Assembly: GCA_035578905.1 (NCBI GenBank)
Contig: JAQJVL010000252.1
Coordinates: forward strand, 813,205 to 877,204
Direction: 5' to 3'
Source of the DNA: Stictocephala bisonia
Lineage: Eukaryota > Arthropoda > Insecta > Hemiptera > Membracidae
Length of the DNA: 64,000 nt
This document shows positions 12,201 through 24,467 of the stretch, piece by piece. Made by a program: the position numbers and the translations under genes. The notes under the pieces are model-generated. The model was not told the DNA's origin and did no database searches. It was given only the letters and a program-made list of their open reading frames with translations. The stretch's first letter is position 1. The number at the start of each line of letters is the position of its first letter.

Positions 12201-13989
12201 TTGATCGCAAACAAAATAGGCTGTAGAATGAATTCCTTATAGAGTTCAAGTTTTCTTTTGAAAGACCTCTTCATCAACTTTGAAGAGGTTACCACTATTT
12301 GAGTTTATAAACTGTTGAGAAAACCATACTACTTATCCTATTCATATAATTATTCGTGTTTACCAAGTGAAAGGTTATATCATATAAATTTATTTATAAA
12401 TAATATTAAGTTATTTATAATTAATCACACAAATGTTATAATATGGAAGCCCCAATATAATAGAACACTTTTGAATGTCACTATACTGAAAAAACTTATT
12501 ATTCTGACAGTTTGAAATATATGGTTATGGTTTTATATAAAGGTTTGTGAAAATTAGTATGATGTCTATGGAAAATCCACTAACTAGTAAAGTTTACGTG
12601 TAAAAAGTCAACTTATAATATTATAAAAAGTCATTTTTATTTAATTAATTAATTAGTAGCTTCAATTCAATACAGTTTCAATATTCTAGAGTGTTATATC
12701 CCACTTTGGAGAGGTCTAAAAGTTAAGGTAAGATATTAGTGTAAACCTGTCAAATACAGTTATTTTACACAAAGGCGTCAAATATCCTGAGGCCGATTGG
12801 TAACATATGATATCCCCCTTTGTTTCACTTTCCATCTCAAAGTCAGCTGGTAAGACATTCCGACAGTCACATCAAAAATGAATATTTTCTCGATCTCGTA
12901 TAAGTGGTAAATTGTTTAGTAATGCCTTAAGGTACAATCAATGCATTAGGAAATTATTTCACTTAATTGCAATATTTTAAAGATATAATAAAAAATATGA
13001 ATTCAACATGTTATGAATTTAAGAAGTACACCTTTCCAATTATTTTTGTAAAATAGTCCCGTATGGAGAGACTCGTTTTTATTTATAAATTGCACATTTT
13101 TTAACATTATTAAATTAGTACTGTTGTGTTTATTAAGTATTTTTTTTTTTTAGTAAGTAAAATGCGTTACAAATGTTGCAGTGATAAGAATGAATAAAAT
13201 AAAAGCACTTATTTTCATTATTAAACTGTCTGTTTTATAAATAATTTTCTTAAAAAATTGAGTTGGTTATCTTCTGCTTGGTTATTCACATCTTTATTTG
13301 AGTACGTACAGTAATACATTACTTTATATACATATCATAGCCTACGTAAAATATTTTTGGGTTACAATATTTGACCTTCTATAAACAAAGCACAAAACTA
13401 GTTTAGTATTTCGTCGAGTGTTTCAATGAGGCCTTCACATACTTCAGCACAGCACTGCATCAACGGAATTCAATTATTTCGAGTAGTTGGAACAGAATTT
13501 AAATTAGAATTACTTTAAAACTAATTAGTAACTCTGATCTCATTATTTCGAATAGATCGTCCAATTTAACTATCGCTTATAATAATCTAATTACGATATA
13601 TATAAGTAAGCATTATAAGTAAATAATGTTACTTAACGTTTTCATATCATCAAAATGTAACTTGGGATTTCATTTATCAATTTTTAGTCCACCTTAAGTA
13701 GAAAATTGTACTTTTAAAATATTTATTTTTTAATATAATTCATGCTCTAATAACACTAAAATTGCATAAGAGCTATGTAGGCTGGTGAGAAGGCCTTAAT
13801 TTATTCGTGAAGTGGATGAAAGTGATTTCTTTTCTTTTATATTTGTAGTTAAAGTACTGAAAAATTGCAATTGTAATAGTAGATACTGTGAAATCTCCTT
13901 TGTTTATGCTGTCTGTTTTATAAACTTTATTATTCAAAAATAGTTTTTGTTAGCTTCTGCCTGACTTGGTAATTCATACGATTACTATA
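12201..13989. other. AT-rich noncoding DNA
   Basis: Nothing recognisable. An open frame of 66 codons at 12315-12515 has an AT-driven composition and no motif, so it is not called. A T run lies near 13140. Confidence 0.5.
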
Positions 13990-14438
13990 CGGGTTGGAAA
14001 AAAATATGGAAACGCTTTCACAACTGTTGTATGACTTCACTTGTAACATGAACATGATTACAAATAACAAACTTTTTGATGCCACTAGAGACATTTCATC
14101 TTTTCAGGGAGACGGCCCACGAGTAGTTGAACGAAAATGTTCAACGTAGGTCCAGGGCAAATTTGGTATCACATTAAAGGTCCATTCAAGAGAAATTAAT
14201 TACCGCAAACTGGACTTCAAAAGATTTATCCTTTCTAGAGTAGCTGTCATTTGAATTTAAAAGTAACTAATTTAATCAATAGTATTTATCCGCTGTTTAA
14301 CTATATGAAGTAAATTATTCTGATCAAAAATCACATTAATGTAGAACACAATTATTAAAAAAAAGACATAGAAAATTATGAAATGATCTATGGAAAAACA
14401 TAAAGTTGATAAAGTGTTTCGATATTTATCCCACCCTG
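13990..14438. mobile_element. Mariner-like MITE, family M, copy 1 (449 bp)
   Basis: The ends are CGGGTTGGAAAAAAATATGG and CCACCCTG, flanked by TA at 13988-13989 and 14439-14440. The terminal inverted repeat, about 24 bp, reads C(A)GGGTGGAAAAAATATGGAAACGC in family consensus. Inside are landmarks shared with the other two copies: TTCACTTGTAA, GACATTTCATCTTTT, GGCCCACGAG.AGTTGAACGAAAA and ATTAATT.CCGCAAAC.GGACTTC. There is no transposase frame. TA duplication and CAGGGT-type ends fit a non-autonomous Tc1/mariner relative. Confidence 0.85.
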
Positions 14439-15260
14439 TATATTCCATAATAAAATTACTAAAAAGGTGAATAGATACAGTTTTATATCAAAATAAATTT
14501 GTAAATCTTTCTGTAAATATATACCGATATTTAAGAAGACGAATAAAAATTATTGATATATGTAATAGAGTTCGAACTCGTCAGTGTAGTAAGATGCTAA
14601 AGGCAAGACAGAAGTCGTTAATCTATTAATAAATATGTAATCAATTATTTCGTTTTGTATAAAATATTTATTATGAAAACTATAGTAATAAATTTTTTGA
14701 GTGTAAAAAACCTTATATGCTTAACATTTGTTTCTCTAAACATAAAGCCTGAGCTTTTGTGCTCATAATTTTTTCATTTTGGCTTAAAACAACTTTGAAT
14801 ACGTAGTCGATTTTTGTATACCAAACCTTGAATTAAACAGGATTTTGTGTGGGCTAAACTGATACGCTAAAAGATATAAAGGTAAATTGTTGCTTCTGAC
14901 AGCTCCTTGAATCGTATATATTCATCTCAACCAGAAACAAACAAAATTGTGCTTTTATTGTAACTATTTGTTACAAAACCTTTCTGTGTAATCAAACCAC
15001 ATTACTTCGATGCGCATTTAAGTGTCAAGCAAAGATGTTCGATCAAACTGAAAAGTAGGACTTCTATGAGCCTCCCTTAGATATGATTCACAAAATAGAC
15101 GTGGTAATTAGTAGCCAAGATTCTAAAAAAAAATAACTAATGTTCAGTACTTCAACGTTGAATCAAGTTGACTTTTACACCTGCAAAGTCACGTGACCTC
15201 GTGAGTTAAATTTCATTTAAAAAAGGAATATAAATCTAGATAAATTAAGAAAACCACTTA
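14439..15260. other. AT-rich noncoding DNA
   Basis: No open frame, tandem repeat or shared repeat was recognised. Confidence 0.5.
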
Positions 15261-15500
15261 AAAGACTTGTCAGTTAGCTGAAAATTATACCAATACTACG
15301 TGGTTCAGATTCCACGTAAAACCGTAGGTCCCACAGTTGTCCTGGCTATTGGGCTATTAATAAATAGTCCTTTCTGATAGTAAAAGCTAAATCAATCTTG
15401 ATAGTAACAATGACCACACTCGTTCATCTACACTCATCACACTCATTCGAAATCCATACTTGCCCATATCTTAACGATCGGCGTCTTAAGAATAAAATTT
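15261..15500 (+). mobile_element. SINE-like dispersed repeat S, copy 1
   Basis: Landmarks in order are CTTGTCAGTTAGCTGAAAAT, ACTACGTGGTTCAGATTCC, TGGCTATTGGGCTATTAAT, AATAGTCCTTTCTGA, ACACTCGTTCATCTACACTC and GATCGGCGTCTTAAGAATAA, followed by an A-rich tail. The same order occurs at 22577-22841 (minus), 51701-51985 and 59806-60010, with a 3' piece at 62303-62392. Constant right end, A/AATAA-rich tail and varied flanks suggest a SINE. GTGGTTCAGATTCC resembles a polymerase III B box, but no A box was placed with confidence, so a short MITE is also possible. Confidence 0.65.
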
Positions 15501-17174
15501 AAAAAAAATAGAAGACGCAAAAATGGAATCAATGGACAAAACTTACAACTTATTGTCTTCTGAACTTTACTATATTTTAAAATTGGAGAGAAGTTTTTCC
15601 AATAATGACAAATTTATATATAAGGGTTTTGCTTTTTATATACATAACAATAAAAATAATAAGTAATGAAAGTATTTCAATGTTTAAACAAATTTCTATT
15701 ATGCCATAAAGAGAAAATTTGGAAAACTAGGATATGTTATAATGGAATCTAAATTACGTACTGTTGGTCTGGCTTTTGGCTTACTGACAAACTGATACTT
15801 AGCTCTCTTCCCTGGCCGATCCCAAACCTTCTTAGATTAAGGCAAAAACGAGCGTATAAAAATAAGGTATTAGTTTTTGCATATCATGTTTTCAATGTTT
15901 CACTTTGACAGGCATGACATATTCATCATAGGTGTTTAAAATATATTTTGAATTGTACGTGACATTTGTTCCAAATTACTTTAAGTAATCAATTACCAAG
16001 CTGTTTAGTTCTTATTCAGAAAACATTTAAATTTCAATTATATCTAAATTATCAAATTCATTGAAGAGCCTAATTTTACAAAAATATTTAATGTTATCAA
16101 TCAACATAGGCATCTAGCGAGAAACGGTTAACGTTCCAGAGGTAATAGAATCATGCTGATTGATGAGTTTGCTAACAACTATTGGATTTACGTCCATCAT
16201 CAACGTAGACGTCGCATTCGTGAGAAAAATGAGGTAATATAATTTTTATTGCAATATGGCATTTCATAACCCTATTATGAGTTTTGAGTGTCTTAGATTT
16301 TTAATTTTCGAAATTCCATTTTCTTACACGCCTCTCTATAAGAATTAAATAATTTAGAACTGGAAGAAGGAGTACATACAAATGTTATACATAACAATTT
16401 AAACACAATCTGTGATACATTATTAAGTAAACAAAACCTGGTTTATTTAAACCTATATTTACTCAAATGTCTATGTCCAAAAGATTTTTATTAGATGCAT
16501 TTATTTGATAAGAGAAGTTCAAATTCTTATTTCTCCTATAAAAAGGAGCTATTTTTTTAGGGACCCGAATGTTATTCAAAGCAGTTTATGAGGGTGGAAA
16601 TGTATGTTTTCTTTCCAAAATGTTATTACTTGGCACAAAATCTAGTTTTACTTGTGGGTAGATTATTTTTATTTGCGTGGTATATATTAATTGGTATATT
16701 TACAAAATTATATTTCTTGATTATGCATTTCATTTTTTTATTAACTAGTGGCAAAACTGTTCTAAGCTAATTAGTATTTGTTAATTAATTAGTTTATAAT
16801 TATATGAAACATCATAATAAAGTAGGGAAAAATAAAACCCTCACTAATATAATAAAAAAGTTTATATATAATAAATTTAATAGATTATGGAAAGAATGTT
16901 ATTACATTTTAAGATAGATTATAAATGACGAGATTCATAGAAGCCGACTAGATAATTCTACATAATTATTACAGAATACTCAATAATTTCGTTAATATTT
17001 ATATTTCGTTTAAAATAATAACTCAAATAACTTTTCATTTTCATTTAACACAGTAATTTGGTAAATTGGACAGACGCATATCTTTTTTTAATGTTACCAA
17101 ATAATGTAGAACCAAAATACTACATCCAACATACATACATATATTATTTTATTTGTATTTAAAAAAATAAACTA
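15501..17174. other. AT-rich noncoding DNA
   Basis: Nothing recognisable. A 60-codon frame at 16588-16770 would encode a very hydrophobic peptide, but its composition is that of T-rich random DNA and it has no motif. Confidence 0.5.
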
Positions 17175-17350
17175 AGAGGCGTAGAAAAAATCTTATAACA
17201 CCATTGATTTTCACATGCTTATTTGAATTGTATTATAGGCTCAAGTTTAAATAAGTTTTATCCTAATCGGAACAACAACAAAAAATACAGGAATTCTAAC
17301 TAGTTTTCACTGTACATAAACATTAAACTTTCATTACTCAAAACTCGAAA
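17175..17350 (+). mobile_element. Foldback family F, internal fragment
   Basis: AACTAAGAGGC, AGTTT.A.TAAGTTTTATC, TAACTAGTTTTCACTGTACAT and CATTACTCAAAA follow in the same order as in the left arm of the element at 54660-55585. Both ends are missing. Confidence 0.6.
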
Positions 17351-17439
17351 ATGGTTTGATTAATATCTACTATGCCAGTGGTATTTTTAACATTATGTTC
17401 ATACATTGTTGAGGGATAACGGTCCGTATGGCAAATTTA

Positions 17440-17516
17440 AGTGGAAATCCCGGATTTTGAACCGGTTACTATTGCATTGTAAGCAGAAGTTCTAACCACT
17501 AGGCTAGCAAGAGGCC
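17440..17516 (-). mobile_element. tRNA-derived SINE head or tRNA pseudogene
   Basis: On the minus strand TAGCCTAGTGG (complement of 17496-17506) fits the polymerase III A box. GGTTCAAAATCC (complement of 17452-17463) fits the B box with one extra base. The two are about 32 bases apart, as in tRNA genes. A CCGG/CCGG pair brackets the B box like a T stem. The anticodon stem is poor and the T loop is too long, so a working tRNA is unlikely. A SINE head is the better reading, although no tail or second copy was found here. Confidence 0.55.
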
Positions 17517-18540
17517 TAAATTATAAATAACATTAGAACAACATTAATCACTGCTCCTATTTATGACAATTAATCATTTTCAGAATAATCTTCTACATTA
17601 TAAAACCATTTTTCAATAAATAATAACCTTATTGTAAACCACGCCAAAATAGTCCGATGATAGCTGTTGCATGTAAAGATCCTCTCCTCACTTCTCACCT
17701 AGCGATGTTGTGAGATATATTGCTGAATGTCCATTAATATTCATTATTAATATCAATGAACATTATTACTATATTTAATAATATTCATTAAAAATATTAT
17801 TGATTTGTGTAAACATATGTTGAAGTAAACAAACATTTTCATTTTATACTATAAACAAATATACGTATTCTGGTTATGCATATTTCTTGATATAATTACG
17901 GATATAAACAGCTATTCCATTTGTTAAACATTATTTTATAGGATTTTATAGGAAATAAAAATATTTAAATTAATATAATGCTGTAACTAAATTATAGTGT
18001 TAACGTATACCATAGTACATGTTACCATTAACCTTCTTTATAGGTCTTTAATATAATCAAACTGTTGTTTTGTAAACAAAACTCCTATTAAATTGACATT
18101 ATTTAGCATACGCATATATATTCAAAAACAACCAAATTGGTAGAGCATTGAAAAGTTGCAAGGTATCAAAACAAATATCATAATTAAAAATAAGAATTAT
18201 GTTTAGAAATGCATTTATGACTGACTAGGAGACTGTAAACGACAGTGTATTTAATATGATTTTTTTTAAATACTGTGGTAATAAATTAAAAAAATTAAAG
18301 CCTGAAGAAAAGATACTGAGGGGAAAGTAGGAAAATTATTGTTTTTCATAACTTAATATAAATCAACAGTTCTAAATTCATGATGTACCGACAGAATTAA
18401 TAAAAAGTAATTAGTTTTTACCTTACCATTATTTTTCTTTATTTTTTTACATAAACATTACGCAATGATTCCCAATTCTTGGTCTAATAATGATTGTTAC
18501 TAAAAAAATTAATTTTAGTAAAATTCATCTGATAATAGAC
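17517..18540. other. AT-rich noncoding DNA
   Basis: Nothing recognised apart from short AT-rich direct and inverted repeats around 17720-17800 (ATTAATATTCATT-type). Confidence 0.5.
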
Positions 18541-19232
18541 GAGTCCAATAATCACAGTCATCTAACATGGTCACGGAAGGGATATTTTCCTGTTCTGACA
18601 AACACCACTACTGTTTATAAACAGTTACTAAACATGATTTACATAAAAACAAATGGATTTAGTCACGTACTATGGTCACGGACGTGACATTTGACTGTTG
18701 ATACGGAGAAAACACCACTACTGTTTATAAATAGTAATTAAACATGATTTACATAAAAACAAATGGATTTAGTCACGTACTATGGTCACGGACGTGACAT
18801 TTGACTGTTGAGACGGAGAAAACACCACTACTGTTTATAAATAGTAATTAAACATGATTTACATTAGAACTAATATATTTAGTCACGTACTATGGTCACG
18901 GACGTGACATTTGACTGTTGTGACGGAGAAAACACCACTACTGTTTATAAACAGTTATTAAACATAATTTACATCACAACAAATGTATTTAGTCACGTAC
19001 TATGGTCACGGACGTGACATTTGACTGTTTTGACGGAGCTAACACCACTACTGTATATAAACAGTTATTAAACATAATTTACATCACAAGAAATGGATTT
19101 AGTCACGTACTATGGTCAAGGACGTGACATTTGACTGTTGATACGGAGAAAACACCACTACTGTTTATAAACAGTTATTAAACATAATTTACATCGAAAC
19201 AAATGGATTTAGTCACGTACTATGACGGATCA
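18541..19232. repeat. 110-bp tandem array with palindromic monomers, about 6.5 copies
   Basis: GGTCACGGACGTGACAT recurs at 18674, 18784, 18894 and 19004, and as GGTCAAGG at 19114, exactly 110 bases apart. A diverged first unit begins near 18569, 105 bases upstream of the second. Each full unit carries the 16-bp palindrome ACTGTTTATAAACAGT or a close variant, and the gapped dyad GTCACG-GA-CGTGAC, followed by AGTCACGTAC. Both dyads are kept through most units while other bases differ. The 65-codon frame at 18490 lies in the array and is not a gene. Confidence 0.93.
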
Positions 19233-20548
19233 ATTGCCACTACTGTTTATGTACAACTGTATATTAGTTCTCATACTAATGACAGCATGTATATTGTTCT
19301 ACGTATATAAACTGAATAGAGCACTTAAACACTTAATATAAACAGTTTTAACTGTGTGCTAATTATTTCAGAAGACTATTTCTCAAATAGCTTAGCCCCT
19401 AATATCCGATCGTTCAGTAACCTTAACTAATATCATTAAGATCTGGTTAGAGAAATTATGATTAACATGAAATATACTCGTATATTTGCTTTCTATAATG
19501 TTATGTTACTTTTACTAAGAATACAATTATAAATATAACACATAATTAGTAGAATTGTTGTTAAACATTTTATTTTATAATTTAATTACAGCTGTCTAAA
19601 ACGTAAATATTTCACACAATACATTATATTGAAGTCTTAAAAATGAAAAGTAAATTTATAAAACGAACTTGCATTGATTTTAAAACAATGTGCCTGTACA
19701 TGAAAAAATGTCAAATTAAAGGCTGGTCTAAAATCCATCGTTGTACAATGAATTAGGTAAATTCAGTGCATTAAGCTGATTGAAATAATAACGTGTCGAG
19801 AGTATAAGATTGCATCGCAAATAAATTTAAAACAAATTCTAGTTTTTAGGGCACTACTTAAGGTTAAATTATTTTTAATTTAATAACAACGAAAACCACC
19901 TGTAACTTTTTCCCGTTGCTGCTAAGGGCATTTTTATTACAATACCACCACAAATCACTTTATTGTGTTTTGGATAAAAGTAATCAGAATAGATCGCTGA
20001 TGTATTTTTGTGGTTGGCTCGCGCGGCACATCATGTCTATACACATTGACGCGTAAATGATTGAATACAAAAGAACTCAAACTCGGTTATTTGTCATCCG
20101 ATTTCATTGAATTACTTTGTTGGTTTAAAAACTCAATTTGCACAAAAAGGGTATTCTTTTAGTTTTGTTATATTCCTAACCTTTCAAAAGTTATTAAGGA
20201 TAACAAATTTTAAAGTGCCACCATTTAGAAAAAAGGATTTTTTTTTTATTTTTTGTATTTCAGTAGGAAATTTGTTTTATTAATTTGTATACCAAATTTG
20301 AGCCCTATAGATTAAATAGTTTTTAAAATAAATTTTTTTTTAAATAGAAAATTGAGGCTGTACGGATATTGTAGGCGATTTGGAATTTTTAAATACGATA
20401 TTATGTCTTGTTTATGACCCACGATCAATACCTAAAAATATTCCAAGAGAGTTCAGAAATATATTTATACGCTAAAAGTGGCTTTAAATTTGCACAAATT
20501 TTTTATTTTGTAACCAGAGTTAGTTCGGATGACCATTATGTCGACCAT
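19233..20548. other. AT-rich noncoding DNA
   Basis: No frame or repeat was recognised. A short GC-richer patch lies at 20005-20055 (GGCTCGCGCGGCAC). T runs at 20235-20260 and 20325-20340 give weak low-complexity structure. Confidence 0.45.
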
Positions 20549-20763
20549 TTAATTATGAATAAAACAAAGTAAACATGAAAAACTTTCGAAGTCGTCATGC
20601 AGTTCTAAATTCACTTTCAAGACGGTATAGTAGCCTGCATACCCTACTCCAGATGTGAGGTACTGGACAATGCTGTATAATGTTAGGAATAAGGGGACCC
20701 AGAATACAGCTGTCACAAGGCCGAACTTGTATCTCTTTACATAACTAAACACTCTGACAACAT
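20549..20763 (-). CDS. Possible host coding exon with a signal-anchor segment (hypothetical)
   Basis: The minus-strand frame at 20752-20549 encodes about 67 residues. Its first 50 codons (20752 to about 20595) look coding: many codons end in C or G in an otherwise AT-rich region, with residues such as YVKRYKFGLVTAVFWVPLFL. Basic residues (VKRYK) precede about 22 hydrophobic residues, as in a type II signal anchor, and the rest is soluble-like (VNLELHDDFES). An ATG lies at 20763-20761 but one frame away from this reading, so either one base is missing (a broken first exon) or the segment is an internal exon entered at the AG at 20755-20754. The last residues before the stop look like read-through into intron. 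No family was recognised and no partner exon was found. A pseudogene fragment is equally possible. Confidence 0.35.
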
Positions 20764-20914
20764 TTTAGTTTATTTTTGTCCGAAATAAATTTAACGCACG
20801 TGGTACTGTATACAAAGGAATAAGATCGAATAACAACATCTCAATAGGGCTTATTCAGAGCTCTCGTTATCTGAAACTCTTCAATAGAATAACGATCTAC
20901 TTATCTGTAGAGAC

Positions 20915-21400
20915 GGCCGAATATATTAGTATTAGCTTTTTCGTATTAGATGCAGAAAGGTAACTAATACTTAGAGTAACTAATACTCAGAGTAACTGAT
21001 ATGTGATCCAGACTAATATTAATATGTTTGTATTCCTCCTGATATGATTCGCTGGTGCTGACTGCCGGTTGGTCTTTTAGCACAATATTAGCACAAGAAG
21101 TATTATCCCTTGCCATTCCTGATATATTAATATTAGTGTGGATGTAAACAAAAATTCATTTTTACAGAAATATTAGTTAATATCCAAACTGCGTTTTTCA
21201 GATTGGTGACACAGCTCTACAAACATTTAAATAATTCTAATATATAGATAAAACTAAGTGTAATTATTTGTTAAATAATAGTTGTTTACGTGATATTACA
21301 GCAATTGTATTAAGTATTATGTTAATAAACCTAATTCTAGATTACATATTATCAAATGTTATAGTTTAGTACGAATCTTTTTTATTATTTTATCAAAATT
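20915..21400 (+). mobile_element. Dispersed repeat family B, copy 1
   Basis: This matches the reverse complement of 40215-40700. Shared landmarks in order are GGCCG..TATTAG, TTTTTCGTATTAGAT-type, AACTAATAC, CAGACTAATATTAATAT, GATATGATTCGC (GATATGATCCGC in the other copy), GGTGCTGACTG, GTATTATCCCT.GCCATTCCTGATAT, AATTATTTGTT and AATAAACCTAATTCTAGAT. Only one end is clear in this copy. Family B in copy 2 has inverted ends, so a DNA transposon derivative is likely. Confidence 0.6.
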
Positions 21401-21429
21401 TGTATACTAGTGACTTCCATAACCTGATA

Positions 21430-21603
21430 TTACTTGTTTCGTTCCAACTAGAATAAAAATTATTAAAACTTATAAAAAATTTAAAATGTATAATTCATTA
21501 TACACAATTAAATGAGAAAGACGATGGTATGATTGGGATTTTCATATGCCTCTTAGTTTCTTAGTAAACAACCTTCAAACTCAGGTGCACATAATTTCTG
21601 CAC
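21430..21603 (-). mobile_element. Foldback family F, terminal fragment
   Basis: On the minus strand this begins at the family end (GCAGAAATTATGTGCACCTGA) and continues GTTTGAAGGTTGTTTACTAAGAAACTAAGAGGC in pieces that match 41093-41170. It is lost after about 170 bases, near TTTTATTCTAGTTGGAAC on the minus strand. Confidence 0.65.
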
Positions 21604-22200
21604 CGGTCGTAATTGTGAGAGGTTGCTTTGTGCTGAACTCCAAAAAAACATTTTTGCTCTACTCAGTTAATGCTATTTGGACTTAGTGAACGTTTATAAT
21701 TGCTCTATACTTTTTAAAATACTTTACTAAGGTAATTGGTAAAGTTTACTTGGTAAATAATGCCCTTTTGATACTTTCAGAATAAGTCATAATAAAGTCT
21801 ATACATCTTAGATGACTAGATAGTGTTTTACTATGCTAATTCTTTGTGTTAAAATCCAAATAAATGAAGATAATTTTCAAATATACCAATCATTTTTTAT
21901 CTTGCAGCTTCATTCATATGTTCATTTTTGCAAGTTTATAACCTATCAATTGTAAATATGGATCCTTATCAGAGTTTACGGACACTACTGCTAAAATGTA
22001 TATGCTGAAACAAGAACTTACACTGGATTAACAAAACACTACTTAACTTTTTGTAATTAAAATGATTTAGAGCAATTATAAAATGCCAATTGAAACACAA
22101 TAGCAGAAGTGCTGATTCGTATACTGATTTTATGGCTAGAAGTTTACTAAAATTGTTGATGCTTTAAGTTAAATTGCGTCAGCATAAAACTTATATTAAT
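21604..22200. other. AT-rich noncoding DNA
   Basis: No frame or repeat was recognised. Confidence 0.45.
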
Positions 22201-22205
22201 TTAGT

Positions 22206-22486
22206 TTTTGTTTGGGGTGAGGGGGTATAAAAGTTCATTTACAAACGAGGGGTAAGACTCACGGGTCCCAAAACTATATACAAAAAACTCTCTCCTACTA
22301 AGACTTGGCTGTAACGATTTATTACATTTCCTCGGGCGGGCAAGCTTATTTGTTGTTCGCCTTCAAGGCATTCCACAGTATACATCGCTAATTTAGTGGT
22401 CTAGATCTGCATTCCTTAGCCTAATTATGACCTGAAGATACCGAGCTACACGGTTCCAGGTGTATTCCCCTCGGAGCATGCCTCCT
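22206..22486 (+). promoter_or_regulatory. GC-richer patch with a TATA box; possible LTR or promoter remnant
   Basis: The stretch stands out from its AT-rich surroundings and contains GGGGGTATAAAAG (TATAAAAG at 22226-22233). It starts TGTTTGGGG and a CCTACA lies at the far side, which would suit TG..CA ends, but no target-site duplication is visible and no coding frame follows. The call rests on composition and the TATA box only. Confidence 0.25.
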
Positions 22487-22576
22487 ACAATATTATATTA
22501 TTAGTATATTTATTTAATAACCCCACAAAATTGCTACTAATTGTTATTCGTTCTTTATTTTTATTCATTCTTTATG

Positions 22577-22841
22577 CATCTCTAAGACGCCGATCGTACA
22601 GATATGTATGAATATGAGTGGTGAATGCACCTGAGGAGTGTAGATGAACGAGTATAGTATCTGAGTTCGACTTAGCTCAGAAAGGAATATTTATTAATAG
22701 CCCAACGTCCAGTTCAACTATTGGACCTATAGCTGAAGTGTTGATGAAGTGTTGGTCTGATTTTCAGCTAACTGACAAGTCTGAATGTCAGTCCCCTTCC
22801 TTACACAACATCTGAACATCGACTACCATTCAACATGGACA
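22577..22841 (-). mobile_element. SINE-like dispersed repeat S, copy 2
   Basis: Read on the minus strand: TGTCCATGTTGAATGGTAGT at the left end, then CTTGTCAGTTAGCTGAAAAT, CAGACCAACACTTC, GGGCTATTAATAAATATTCC, CTCGTTCATCTACACTC and GATCGGCGTCTTAGAGATG. An A/AATAA-rich tail follows on the minus strand (plus positions about 22545-22576). This and copy 3 show the longest left end of the family. Confidence 0.7.
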
Positions 22842-24430
22842 GATTTCTCTAGTAGTGTGAACCTATCGCCTACGATCTCCCAAACACTTTGTCCCCAAGT
22901 AGTTGGATTACAATACTGCGCCACAAGTGCCGACTGTTGTTATTGCTATATGTGATGCAATACATGATACCCTTCATTTAAATTAGTTAATATTAGATAA
23001 CTTCTTAGCTCCAACACTACGGGTCACCCATCCTTGATTTAAAACGTACATAAATTATTCAAATATTTTCAATATGTTCTAAAAATAAACATTAATTAAC
23101 CATAGTCATGGAAATCGTATACATAATAGTATAAGACTTCTTTGAACAATAGGATATTTTTAACCTACTTATAATTTATTAGTTGATTTTTATCACCACT
23201 TCAAAACCGCATAAAATATTATTTCAATGACTTTACGAGATAAACAAAATTATTTTACTTATTTAAACGATGTCGTACATAAATAATAGTTTTTATCCTC
23301 TTTTACCAACGTAGGAGTAACTGCTCGGACTTAATAGCACTATCCTTGTAGCAAGACCTAAGTTCATTAACATTAATTCATTCAAGGAACAACGCTCCTT
23401 TTAACTTACCTCTGAAGCCATAACTAAGCATTCTTTATTGCTTTAATTTTCTTGGAAAACACGTTTGGCACTAGACTCGTTCTCTTTCGTTTTATGTCTT
23501 CTAAAATATTTTTTAATAATTGTTATATTTAATTATTATATAAGCAATACTTTTAAGTTTGCTTGTACTAACGGTAAAGTATGACTTTTATTATTATATT
23601 ATTAAATGCATGTATATTCAATTTTTATTTAACATGAGTTGGTTTGGTCAATACTCGACAGAGAATTTTTCAGTAATTCCAATTTCGTATTGGTGGAAGA
23701 AAATGTGTGTAAATGTTTTCATAGTTATATCTTTCCTTAATTACAATGATGTGTTTAGTATCTTTTAAACAGTTCAAATATTTTTAGTATAGTAATCGTT
23801 CAATTAAAGTTAAGTACAGAATTATATAAACAGCAAAAGTTTATTTTGTAAAGTGGCCACTGAATGATGCATTAGTGTGCATTGAATTAAATTATATTTA
23901 ATTTAAATCAATAGTGTTGTAGACCTATAATAAATTTAGTATGTCCAACTAAATATTCCATGTTTTAGAACCAAATTATTTAAAATTCAATTTGGAAATG
24001 AGTTTGTCGAACTGAATTATGTTGATGGCCGTGCTAGTCACTGTGTACAACCGACGTGCACAAAATACACTTAAGTATGGAAAATATAAACTTGATTTAT
24101 AAAATGAATAACTACTTACTTATGAAATTAACCACTTAGACGATCTCCAAGTTAAAAAATGTTTTATTCAAATTAGTTTCAAGTGTACAAAAATGCAATA
24201 CTCCAAGCAATACAAAGCACGCGGGATGTAAGAAATAAATACGGGTTTATTTAATTAAAATACACGATTTCTGAATTTGATTTTTTCATCAGCTGTACCT
24301 TTGGAATGTATACACACTTTCTATTGATTTTCCATTTCGTGAAACAATTCTGTAAGTTTAAAAACAAAATAACAGTACCTATTGTTAATAAATTTTCACA
24401 AAATCACCAATAAATAATACTTTTTTCGAG
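22842..24430. other. AT-rich noncoding DNA
   Basis: Nothing recognised. The 69-codon frame at 23559-23768 is T-rich with no motif. Confidence 0.45.
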
Positions 24431-24467
24431 GCCTTTCGCCATCATCAGGCAACACAAATTTTTATTT

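Noticed and set aside
16588..16770. 60-codon hydrophobic frame as a small membrane protein
   Set aside because: The hydrophobicity follows from T-rich DNA; codon use is that of the surrounding noncoding sequence.
17440..17516. Functional tRNA gene
   Set aside because: A and B boxes are present, but the T loop has an extra base and the anticodon stem does not pair over five positions. It is listed as a tRNA-derived remnant instead.
24420..24455. CTGATGATGGCGAAAGGCC..GAAA on the minus strand as a hammerhead ribozyme of a Penelope-like element
   Set aside because: The CTGATGA and GAAA boxes are present, but the bases that should form stem II next to them do not pair properly (T against C, then a wobble, then C against C), and no stem I/III partner was found.
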